The notes: generated by a model not told the origin, from the letters alone. 9,304 nucleotides of DNA from Pyrodictiaceae archaeon (GCA_015520245.1 WAQM01000073.1:1-9304); one strand, 5' to 3'; shown: positions 1-5,194, counted from the stretch's first letter. A program made the numbers and translations.

Positions 1-237
1 GACGAGCCCCGGGTGCCTAGCTTAACGAGTGTGTGGGAGGCGGCTCTCCTGCAGGAACGCGAGGAGCGCGAGATGCTAGGCGTGAGCTTCGAGGGGCACC
101 CAGACCCGCGCCGCCTGCTGCTACCCCCCGACTGGCCGGACGGCGTGTACCCCCTCCGCAAGGACTACCGCGTGCCCGACGAGCCTATCATGGCCCCTAA
201 GCCGAGCAGGCCCCTATCGGAGCTCGAGGGCGGTTGA
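1..237 (+). CDS. nuoC: NADH-quinone oxidoreductase (complex I-like) subunit C, C-terminal part
   Basis: The open frame runs in from the left edge, so only the last 78 residues are visible; the GTG at 13 is internal, not the start. The visible part carries the family signature near the end of NuoC: a Pro-Ser-Leu-Thr segment (residues 6-9), an ERE cluster (19-21), FEGHPD (30-35), RRLLLPPDW (37-45) and PLRKDY (51-56). NuoC belongs to the peripheral arm of complex I, next to NuoB and NuoD, and helps bridge electron transfer to the quinone site. The usual ERE-x-YDMFG segment is altered to EREEREMLG. The WPDGVYPLRKDY ending also resembles group 4 hydrogenase and Fpo-type subunits, so the complex could be a ferredoxin- or F420-linked relative. 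No nuoD follows: the next gene is convergent and unrelated, while nuoA and nuoB lie separately further right. Confidence 0.88.
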   Translation, partial: DEPRVPSLTSVWEAALLQEREEREMLGVSFEGHPDPRRLLLPPDWPDGVYPLRKDYRVPDEPIMAPKPSRPLSELEGG

Positions 238-329
238 GCTCAGCCGCGGGTTCACAGCCCATCGGCGGCCTCGGCCCCTTGTAAGCCTCATCACGCGCGG
301 TAGCCGGATCTTACGACCGCGCTCTGGGC

Positions 330-1697
330 TTATTTGCAGATCCCTCTCTCCTTGCAGACGCGCCTCACCTCCTCGATGATAGCGTCGACGGCCGACATCA
401 GCACGTCCTCCGGTATGGTTAGAGGCGGTGCGAGCCTTAGCGTCGACACGCCTGCCCCTATGACCAGGTAGCCCTTCTTGAACAGCCGGATCAGCAGCTC
501 CTCGAGCTCCCTCCTGGCCGGCTCCTTGGTGGTACGGCTCCTGACCAGCTCCACGCCTATCATCAACCCCTTGCCCCGGACGTCGCCTATCATCTCGATG
601 TTCTCAGCGGCCTCCATGAACCTCCTCAGGGCCTCGCCGCCCAGTCTCGCAGCCCGCTCCCATAAGCGCTCGCGCTCGATGAACTCTATGACCCCCAGGG
701 CGGCGGCGGCCGAGACCGGGTTCCCGCCGAACGTCGTGGCGTGGCCGCCGGGCTCGATGCTCATAACGTGCTCGTGCCCCACCACGGCCCCCAGGGGCAG
801 GCCGCCCGCGATAGCCTTGGCTAGCGCGATGACGTGCGGCCTCACGTTCCAGTGCTCGACGGCGAACCACCTGCCCGTCCGGGCGAAGCCCGTCTGCACT
901 TCGTCCGCCACCAGCACGATGCCATGCTTGTCCGCGAGCCTCTGGAGGCCAGGCAGGAAGTTGTCGGGGGGTACCACGTAACCTCCCTCACCCAGTATGG
1001 GCTCAACCACTATCGCGGCAACCTCGGTCGGGTCCACGAGCTTCCCGAACACCCAGTCCTCGATGAAGCCCAGGACCGCATCGCCGCACTCCTCAGGCTC
1101 CTCGGCTCGGAACGGGCACCGGTAGGGGTAGGGGTAGGGCACGTGGATCACGCCGGGTAGGAGGGGCGAGAACCGGCGTCTGTGGACGGGCTTGCTCGCG
1201 GTGAGCGAGAGGGCCCCCATTGTCCTGCCGTGAAAGGCCCCAAGGAACGCTATAATGTACTGTCTCCCGGTCGAGTAGCGAGCGACCTTGATCGAGGCTT
1301 CGATGCTCTCAGCCCCGCTGTTCGTAAAGAAGACCTTCGAGGGCCTGCGGCTGGGCACGATAGTCACGAGCTTCTCCGCCAGCTCGACCGCTACCTCGTA
1401 GTAGAAGTCTGTCAAGCTGTAGTGCACCAGCTTCTCGAGCTGCTCCTTGGCCCTCCGCACGACGAGCGGGTTAGAGCCGCCGACGTTCAGTACAGCTATG
1501 CCGGCGTTAAGGTCGACGTAGAGGTTGCCATCAACGTCCTTAACCACGTAGTCCCTAACCTCTTCGACGACGAGGGGGTACCAGCGCACGAAGCTCTGCA
1601 TGAGCACCCTGGAATCGCGCTCTATGATCTCCCGCGCCTTGGGGCCCGGAGGCTCAACGATAATGCGCGGCACGCTTGCCAAGCCAGCCGACACCAT
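330..1697 (-). CDS. Class III PLP-dependent aminotransferase (GABA/ornithine aminotransferase or amino-acid racemase family)
   Basis: This 455-residue protein is a full-length fold-type I PLP enzyme of class III. Visible motifs are NSGAE (126-130, phosphate-binding region), FHGRT (155-159), VEPILGEGG (231-239), DEVQTG (265-270, whose Asp contacts the PLP ring nitrogen), LAKAIAGG (292-299, with the probable Schiff-base Lys at 294), TTFGGNP (321-327) and RLAPP (421-425). The N-terminus (PRIIVEPPGPKAREIIERD) and the PYRCPF stretch closely resemble the Thermococcales group annotated as 4-aminobutyrate aminotransferases. Some members of that group have been shown to be ornithine aminotransferases or amino-acid racemases, so the substrate cannot be assigned from sequence. 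The ATG at 1697 lies about 26 nt from a TATA-like element, which suggests a leaderless transcript. The gene is single and convergent with nuoC. Confidence 0.93.
   Translation of the reverse strand: MVSAGLASVPRIIVEPPGPKAREIIERDSRVLMQSFVRWYPLVVEEVRDYVVKDVDGNLYVDLNAGIAVLNVGGSNPLVVRRAKEQLEKLVHYSLTDFYYEVAVELAEKLVTIVPSRRPSKVFFTNSGAESIEASIKVARYSTGRQYIIAFLGAFHGRTMGALSLTASKPVHRRRFSPLLPGVIHVPYPYPYRCPFRAEEPEECGDAVLGFIEDWVFGKLVDPTEVAAIVVEPILGEGGYVVPPDNFLPGLQRLADKHGIVLVADEVQTGFARTGRWFAVEHWNVRPHVIALAKAIAGGLPLGAVVGHEHVMSIEPGGHATTFGGNPVSAAAALGVIEFIERERLWERAARLGGEALRRFMEAAENIEMIGDVRGKGLMIGVELVRSRTTKEPARRELEELLIRLFKKGYLVIGAGVSTLRLAPPLTIPEDVLMSAVDAIIEEVRRVCKERGICK
1121..1139 (+). repeat. Telomere-like G-rich hexamer tandem repeat
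   Basis: The plus strand reads GG-TA-GGGG-TA-GGGG-TA-GGG, roughly three GGGGTA units with four G-tracts and two-base loops, enough in principle for a two-tier G-quadruplex. It lies inside the aminotransferase gene on the template strand and encodes the alternating PYPYPY stretch at residues 187-192. Codon-level expansion of Tyr-Pro pairs is the simplest explanation. Confidence 0.6.
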
Positions 1698-1718
1698 GGG
1701 GGCGCACTGCGGCGCCTA

Positions 1719-1729
1719 GAAATTTAACC
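1719..1729. promoter_or_regulatory. Shared near-palindromic TATA element between aminotransferase and eL33 genes
   Basis: The element GAAATTTAACC has a symmetric AAATTTAA core centred near 1723.5 and is the only A/T-rich patch in the short divergent gap. On the minus strand its centre is 26-27 nt from the aminotransferase ATG (1697), the canonical archaeal TATA-to-start distance, so that mRNA would be leaderless. On the plus strand it predicts a start near 1750, giving eL33 a leader of about 47 nt. One box could recruit TBP in both orientations. This is inferred from spacing only. Confidence 0.6.
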
Positions 1730-1796
1730 GGTTCGCCACCCGCCCGGGGGCAAGCACTTGAAGGGAGCGGGTACGGCGCAGGGTGGGGGAGCCGAC

Positions 1797-2111
1797 ATGG
1801 TGGGCGAGCGCGAGGTTAAGGTGCTCACCGGCCTCGTACTAGGGTACCGCCGTGGCAGCAACACGCAGTACGAGAACCAGGTGCTGATACGCGTAGACGG
1901 TGTCACATCGGACCGCGAGGCCGCGAGGCTGATAGGGTGGAGGGTACTGTATGTGGACAGCAAAGGGAACGAGTACCGAGGCAAGATCGTGCGCACGCAC
2001 GGCCGGCGTGGCGTGGTCGTGGCGGTGTTCGAGCCCAACCTCCCCGGCCAGGCCATAGGCAAGGACGTCTACATCTACCCCAAGGGGGTCCAAGTGGTGT
2101 TGAAGAAGTGA
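1797..2111 (+). CDS. rpl35ae: 50S ribosomal protein eL33 (L35Ae)
   Basis: This 104-residue protein matches the archaeal/eukaryotic large-subunit protein eL33. Diagnostic segments are GYRRGSNTQYENQVLIRVDGV across residues 16-36, with its conserved Gly-Tyr-Arg-Arg; RLIGWRVLY (45-53); GKIVRTHGRRGVV (62-74); and FEPNLPGQAIGKDV (78-91), the hallmark HG...F...LP..A.G pattern. The family is a small beta-barrel RNA-binding protein. I chose ATG 1797 because GGTGGGGGA sits just upstream and shorter homologues begin near here. A TTG at 1758 would add 13 Gly/Ala-rich residues and lies close to the predicted transcription start, so it cannot be excluded. The gene stands alone, divergent from the aminotransferase and convergent with the Nudix gene. 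Confidence 0.94.
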   Translation: MVGEREVKVLTGLVLGYRRGSNTQYENQVLIRVDGVTSDREAARLIGWRVLYVDSKGNEYRGKIVRTHGRRGVVVAVFEPNLPGQAIGKDVYIYPKGVQVVLKK

Positions 2112-2129
2112 AGTAGGGATCCGACGTGC

Positions 2130-2567
2130 TTACAGCTCCACGCTCACGAGGTACATCGGCTTGAGCTTGCAGGAGCCCCTGGCGATGGCGTCAACCAGTT
2201 CGAGAAGCACGGACGGCTTGAGCTTACTCACGTCGCCGCTCTCGAGGTCCACCCACTTCACCACTATGTGGTCCTCCCTCGGCCGAGGGCTCCCGTCGAC
2301 CTCGCATACGAAGTAGAACCCCACCTCGTGAACCACCGCGCCCCGGTCACGGTAGAAGCTGTCGACGATGGCCACGAGCGAGGGAGGTTTGACCAGCTTT
2401 AGGCCGAGCTCCTCGTACATCTCCCTTTCGAGCGTCTTGACTATGGTTTCCTCAGGCTTAACCTTGCCCCCGGGCAGCTTGTAGAAGTCGCCACGGCGGC
2501 CGACCTGCACCAGCAGCTTGCCGTTCTTCAAGACGATGCAACGTGCGGTCAGCTTCAGCTTCAACAC
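2130..2567 (-). CDS. Nudix hydrolase
   Basis: This 145-residue protein contains a complete Nudix box at residues 34-56: Gly34, Glu40, Arg48-Glu49-Met50, Glu52-Glu53, Gly55 and Leu56, matching GX5EX7REUXEEXGU without exception. The Glu residues coordinate the divalent metal needed to hydrolyse a nucleoside diphosphate linked to another moiety. The N-terminal strands (KLKLTARCIVLKNGKLLVQV) and the box are typical of the ADP-ribose/NTP-sanitising MutT-like groups, but nothing fixes the substrate. The start is GTG. The gene lies 29 nt downstream of the 272-aa gene on the same strand, so cotranscription is likely. It converges on eL33 with only 18 nt between the stops. Confidence 0.93.
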   Translation of the reverse strand: MLKLKLTARCIVLKNGKLLVQVGRRGDFYKLPGGKVKPEETIVKTLEREMYEELGLKLVKPPSLVAIVDSFYRDRGAVVHEVGFYFVCEVDGSPRPREDHIVVKWVDLESGDVSKLKPSVLLELVDAIARGSCKLKPMYLVSVEL

Positions 2568-2596
2568 CTAGCCCGCTTCCCAGGCCAGGTGCGCTC

Positions 2597-3415
2597 CTAT
2601 TTCCACTCTGCCCCTGCGTGGCTCGGGGTCACGACCCTGCCGTATGAGTGAGGCACGTGGTGAGCTGAGAGCACGGCGCTTACGTCGAGGAGCGTGCCGT
2701 AGTCGTCGACGGCTATCACCAAGTGCTCGCCCGTAGCGTCGACCGTAATGCCGACGACCCCCATCGTCTTCACGTGCTCGACTAGCTCTCTGACGCGCGG
2801 CGCCAGCGCGGGGGCGACCGCCTTGAGCGCTATCCGCGCGTGAGCCGCAAACGCCTGCTCGATGTCAGCCGCTAGCGTAGCGGCAGCCATAGCTACCTCA
2901 GCGGCGCGCTCGAGTAACGCCATTACTACGCGCTCCGCCTGGAGCCGTGGTCGCGCGACGACCAGCCAGATCCCGCTCAAGTCGACGGGCTCGGCGGTGG
3001 CTCCCGCGACGTAGTGAGGCCCGAATAAGCTCGCTATAGCTAACTCGCTGAAGCCCTGCCCGTGCGAGGCGAGTACTAGCAGCACGTCGCGCAACGGCAG
3101 GGCGAGGTTGTTCTCCTCAGCTATGAGAGGTAGGGCGCGCGCCAGGGCAGCGAGCTCACGCTGGAGCGGCCCGGACGAGTACCTAAGGCCGGGCCCCCAC
3201 AGCCTTAGCTCGACGTAGTCGTCGAGCCCTACCCCCCTCACCAAGCAAACCTCGACGCCCAGCGGCTCGCTGAACGATAGTGCCAACCCCAGCCCTGCGG
3301 CGAGGGGCGAGAGGGTCACGGCAGCTTTCGCCTCGAGCAAGTAGCAGGTTCCGTAGCCGGCAGCATCGCTGGAGAGGGCTGGGTAGACGGGGACGGCGGC
3401 GTCGCCCGTCGGCAA
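2597..3415 (-). CDS. Unrecognised 272-aa protein, possible remote GHMP-kinase relative
   Basis: I do not recognise this family with confidence. The protein is Ala/Leu/Val-rich, cytosolic-looking, and has no signal peptide or clear membrane segment. Three points faintly recall GHMP kinases: an N-terminal strand followed by AAGLGLALSF (residues 40-49), a Gly/Ser-containing SHGQGFSELAIASLFG helix start (113-128), and a C-terminal GVVGITVDATGEHLVIAVDD segment near 219-238 ending in RVVTPSHAGA. The ATP-binding PxxxGLGSSAA motif of active kinases is missing, so if related it is degenerate. The start is TTG 3415, preceded by an in-frame TAG a few codons upstream. A GC-rich hairpin sits directly before the start. 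It lies 29 nt upstream of the Nudix gene and downstream of nuoA and a C/D sRNA. Confidence 0.7.
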   Translation of the reverse strand: MPTGDAAVPVYPALSSDAAGYGTCYLLEAKAAVTLSPLAAGLGLALSFSEPLGVEVCLVRGVGLDDYVELRLWGPGLRYSSGPLQRELAALARALPLIAEENNLALPLRDVLLVLASHGQGFSELAIASLFGPHYVAGATAEPVDLSGIWLVVARPRLQAERVVMALLERAAEVAMAAATLAADIEQAFAAHARIALKAVAPALAPRVRELVEHVKTMGVVGITVDATGEHLVIAVDDYGTLLDVSAVLSAHHVPHSYGRVVTPSHAGAEWK

Positions 3416-3417
3416 GG

Positions 3418-3436
3418 AGGGCCCCGTGAGGGCCCT
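3418..3436 (-). repeat. Perfect 7-bp inverted repeat just upstream of the 272-aa gene start
   Basis: The arms AGGGCCC (3418-3424) and GGGCCCT (3430-3436) are exact reverse complements around a CGTGA loop. On the minus strand the structure ends two bases before the TTG start at 3415 and covers the region where a ribosome-binding site would lie. It could act as an mRNA hairpin limiting translation or as an operator. No T-run follows, which argues against a terminator. Confidence 0.6.
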
Positions 3437-3476
3437 AGCCCTTGCCTGGAGCTTAGGCTATGGGCGGTAGGTAACA

Positions 3477-3538
3477 CGGCTCAGCTCCTGCCAGGGTCCT
3501 CACGGTATCGGATGGTGGGACTAAGGTCATCACCGCCG
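3477..3538 (-). ncRNA. C/D box sRNA (2'-O-methylation guide), probable 16S rRNA targets
   Basis: Read on the minus strand, the order is: terminal-stem arm CGGC (3538-3535), C box GTGATGA (3533-3527, perfect), a 15-nt guide, D' box CCGA (3518-3515, one mismatch), a 4-nt spacer, C' box GTGAGGA (3510-3504, one mismatch), a guide of exactly 12 nt, D box CTGA (3484-3481, perfect), and stem arm GCCG (3480-3477), fully complementary to the first arm. The D' guide is complementary to GGUGGGACUAAG and the D guide to UCCUGCC(GG). From memory both resemble the first ~50 nt of crenarchaeal 16S rRNA, close to each other, as is common for double guides. These RNAs work with L7Ae, Nop5 and fibrillarin. The C box contains the TGA stop of nuoA, so the RNA probably arises from the nuoA transcript. 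Confidence 0.83.
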
Positions 3539-3892
3539 CTCAAGCCACTCATCGAGCCTCCTGGCGTACCGTAACGCGTAGAGCAGCGGCGGGAGCATTA
3601 AGATGCTTGCGACGACCACCCATGGCAGCGCTAGGCGGGATACGAATGCCAGCAGGAATAGCAGCGCGTACACGGCGTCCACGACTAGGAACACCAGCGC
3701 GTACCCGTAGTACTGGGGCGGGAGCGCTGAGCGGGCCGGGCCTCGCGGCGGGTTGCCCGCTTCGTATCTCACCTTCTTGAGGGGGTGCTCGGGCCCGCTG
3801 AGCGCGACCCTCGCGAGCCACATTACGGCGAGGAGTGTAACCAGCGTTAGACCGAATGCAATACTGAGCGCTACCACGGCGTCGGCGGTCAA
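3530..3892 (-). CDS. nuoA: NADH-quinone oxidoreductase (complex I-like) subunit A
   Basis: This 120-residue membrane protein has three predicted hydrophobic segments (about 5-31, 62-84 and 88-107), as in NuoA/ND3. The loop after the first helix reads KKVRYEAGNPPRGPAR (39-54) followed by PPQYYGYALVFLVVDAVY (58-75), aligning with the family pattern K..YECG....G.AR....YY..AL.FL.FDVE. Two normally conserved residues differ: the loop Cys of YECG is Ala45, and the Glu of the second-helix DVE is replaced (VDAVY). The start is TTG 3892, overlapping the mevalonate kinase stop as TTGA with a GGAGGAGG site just ahead, which indicates translational coupling. NuoA belongs to the membrane arm near the quinone site. 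Group 4 hydrogenases lack it, so its presence argues for a complex I/Fpo-like enzyme. Confidence 0.86.
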   Translation of the reverse strand: MTADAVVALSIAFGLTLVTLLAVMWLARVALSGPEHPLKKVRYEAGNPPRGPARSALPPQYYGYALVFLVVDAVYALLFLLAFVSRLALPWVVVASILMLPPLLYALRYARRLDEWLERR

Positions 3893-4857
3893 GCCTCCTC
3901 CCTCACGCCCTCCTCCTCCGCCCCCACGGCGAAGACAGCCTTAGCTAAAGGCCTTACCCTTGAGGCCGCGTCCTCGGCGGCGTCGGGCGCGACTAGCGCT
4001 ATCACCACACCCCCTAAGCCCGCCCCGGTTAGCTTAGCACCGTAGACGCCGGGTTCACTGCGAAGCGCCTCTACGATCCGGTCGAGAGCCGGCGTGGAGA
4101 CGCCAACACCCACCAGCATCCCGTGGGCCAGGTTCATTACGGCCCCGAGCGCGTCGAAGTTCCCGGCCCTTGCAGCGCTCACGGCTAAGTCGACCAGGCG
4201 GTCGACGAACGCGACAAGCTCCCCCGCGCCGGGACCCAGCCTATCCCTGAACCTTAACGCGCGCTCAACCGCCTTCCGAGTGGCCCGCCGCTGGCCCGAG
4301 TCCACCACTAGGAGCACCGCCTCGTTTAGCTTGGTGTTGAGCCGCTCGAAGCCGGCTCTGCGGCTGTAGATTATCGTCCCGCCGTACGTAGCCACAGTAT
4401 TGTCGATCCCGCTCGGCCTGCCATGCGCAACCCTCTCTGCCTCGTAAGCCAGTCTATTGACCGCATCGCGCTCTACGGAGCCGTAGTACGCTAGCATGAG
4501 GGCGGCCGCGAAGGCTACCGCGACTGCGGCGCTGCTGCCGAGGCCGGCGGCGATCGGTATGGGTGAGCTCACCTCCGCGTTCACCGACTCGGAGAGCTTT
4601 AGCCCCAGGCTGCTCTGGGCGGCCGCAACCACGGCGTGCAAGTTACGTAGTTCGGGGCAGTCGCACTTGGGCCAGACTAGGCAGCGAAGCCCCAGCTCTC
4701 GCGACGAGATACGCACTTCGGGTCCGCCAGCGCGGACGCACAGCCTCACGGCCGCTCGGAGCGATAAGGCTGTCGCTAGAGCCTTTGACCCCCACACGAC
4801 GAAGTGCTCGCCGACGATTATCGCCTTGGCGGGCGCGCTAGCGCTAAAGCATCCCAT
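3889..4857 (-). CDS. mvk: Mevalonate kinase
   Basis: This 322-residue GHMP-family kinase phosphorylates mevalonate to 5-phosphomevalonate with ATP, the entry to archaeal isoprenoid lipid synthesis. Motif 1 is APAKAIIVGEH (8-18), motif 2 is PIPIAAGLGSSAA (99-111, ATP-binding), the catalytic Asp is in PSGID (148-152), and motif 3 is KLTGAGLGG (275-283). The start is ATG 4857 because GGAGGAG lies seven nt upstream and motif 1 begins at residue 8, as in homologues. An in-frame start at 4965 would add 36 unrelated residues and run across the C/D sRNA locus. A small Cys cluster (60, 65, 67) is unusual. The gene follows a 55-codon ORF by 14 nt and overlaps nuoA by 4 nt, suggesting one operon. Confidence 0.95.
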   Translation of the reverse strand: MGCFSASAPAKAIIVGEHFVVWGSKALATALSLRAAVRLCVRAGGPEVRISSRELGLRCLVWPKCDCPELRNLHAVVAAAQSSLGLKLSESVNAEVSSPIPIAAGLGSSAAVAVAFAAALMLAYYGSVERDAVNRLAYEAERVAHGRPSGIDNTVATYGGTIIYSRRAGFERLNTKLNEAVLLVVDSGQRRATRKAVERALRFRDRLGPGAGELVAFVDRLVDLAVSAARAGNFDALGAVMNLAHGMLVGVGVSTPALDRIVEALRSEPGVYGAKLTGAGLGGVVIALVAPDAAEDAASRVRPLAKAVFAVGAEEEGVREEA

Positions 4858-4871
4858 AGCTCTCCTCCGAC

Positions 4872-5039
4872 TCACACCCCCGGAGAGGCTGGTGATGAAG
4901 TACTTTTCAGCTGAGCTGTGCTGACCGCTTGCCGCGCTGAGGCCACTCGCTCCGACCGCCGGCACCGTATTACCCAGCTGCCCAGCTCACCAGGCTCCAG
5001 CAGGAGGTCCGCCAGCCTCACAATACGTAGCGATGGCAC
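4872..5039 (-). CDS. Small ORF (55 aa) upstream of mevalonate kinase, unknown
   Basis: A GTG at 5039 opens a 55-codon frame ending at TGA 4874-4872. The main support is the ribosome-binding site: GGGGGTGAT lies five bases before the GTG and matches eight of nine bases of the archaeal GGAGGTGAT consensus. The N-terminal half looks protein-like, with a Leu-rich [16 protein letters not shown] segment (10-25) followed by a basic [12 protein letters not shown] stretch. The last ~15 codons (Ser/Thr/Pro-rich) are antisense to a C/D box sRNA, so that part may be a by-product of RNA constraint. Only 14 nt separate its stop from the mvk start, so it may couple or regulate mvk translation. I recognise no family. 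It could be a leader peptide rather than a stable protein. Confidence 0.45.
   Translation of the reverse strand: MPSLRIVRLADLLLEPGELGSWVIRCRRSERVASARQAVSTAQLKSTSSPASPGV
4887..4944 (+). ncRNA. C/D box sRNA (2'-O-methylation guide), one probable 23S rRNA target
   Basis: All elements are in canonical order and spacing on the plus strand: stem arm GGCT (4887-4890), C box GTGATGA (4892-4898, perfect), a guide of exactly 12 nt (AGTACTTTTCAG), D' box CTGA (4911-4914, perfect), a 3-nt spacer, C' box GTGCTGA (4918-4924, six of seven), a guide of exactly 12 nt (CCGCTTGCCGCG), D box CTGA (4937-4940, perfect), and stem arm GGCC (4941-4944, pairs with GGCU via one G-U). The D' guide is complementary to CUGAAAAGUACU, which from memory resembles a conserved GAAAAG.AC segment in the 5' half of archaeal 23S rRNA; the D+5 rule puts the methyl on the second A of the GAAAAG. 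I could not place the second guide. It is antisense to the end of the small ORF upstream of mvk. Confidence 0.9.
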
Positions 5040-5076
5040 GCGGTATCACCCCCTCTCTATGAGGGCCGGGTGGGCC

Positions 5077-5088
5077 GCAATGGTAACC
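5077..5088 (-). promoter_or_regulatory. Possible TATA region for the small ORF / mvk / nuoA unit
   Basis: On the minus strand GGTTACCATTGC is the most A/T-rich patch upstream of the small ORF. A start about 27 nt downstream would give a leader of roughly 17 nt that includes the GGGGGTGAT ribosome-binding site. The match to a TATA consensus is weak. Confidence 0.25.
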
Positions 5089-5110
5089 GGCACCAGGCAA
5101 GGGGAAACCC

Positions 5111-5118
5111 TAATATAT
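5111..5118 (+). promoter_or_regulatory. TATA box of cren7
   Basis: TAATATAT stands out in a GC-rich region, with the purine-rich GGGGAAACC just upstream in the BRE position. The centre at about 5114.5 predicts transcription from about 5141, giving cren7 (ATG 5173) a leader of about 32 nt with a GGGGTGGG site. The predicted +1 coincides with the ATG of a short upstream ORF. Confidence 0.75.
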
Positions 5119-5140
5119 CCCCAAGCCCCGCAACCACAGC

Positions 5141-5194
5141 ATGGACCAGCCCAGGCTGGGGGTGGGCAGGGTATGGCCTGCGAGCAGCCCGTGA
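5141..5194 (+). other. Leaderless 17-codon upstream ORF overlapping the cren7 start
   Basis: ATG 5141 lies 26-27 nt from the TATA centre, the position of a leaderless start. It opens a frame in a different phase that encodes [17 protein letters not shown] and stops at TGA 5192-5194, 19 nt beyond the first base of the cren7 ATG. Translating it would carry ribosomes across the cren7 ribosome-binding site and start codon. It may be regulatory or coincidental. Confidence 0.35.

Noticed and set aside
241..262. GGGTTCACAGCCC resembling a tRNA T-arm.
   Set aside because: No matching acceptor, D-arm or anticodon arm can be built around it on either strand.
240..294. Possible third C/D box sRNA on the minus strand: perfect C box GTGATGA (294-288) and D box CTGA (243-240), 55 nt in total, between nuoC and the aminotransferase.
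   Set aside because: No acceptable C' box (best is three of seven at 12-nt guide spacing), D' only CCGA at 13 nt, no proper terminal stem and no rRNA target I recognise.
478..1160. Long plus-strand open frames opposite the aminotransferase (and similar antisense frames opposite mvk, nuoA and the 307-aa gene).
   Set aside because: High GC makes antisense frames open by chance; the products show no domain logic, while the opposite strand encodes clear protein families.
4858..4965. N-terminal extension of mevalonate kinase from an upstream in-frame start at 4965.
   Set aside because: The added 36 residues are unlike the family, they cross the C/D sRNA, and ATG 4857 has a strong GGAGGAG site with motif 1 at the right distance.
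4918..5172. Upstream extension of the cren7 reading frame to 4918.
   Set aside because: The family is about 60 residues, the extension is low-complexity, and the TATA box at 5111 lies inside it.
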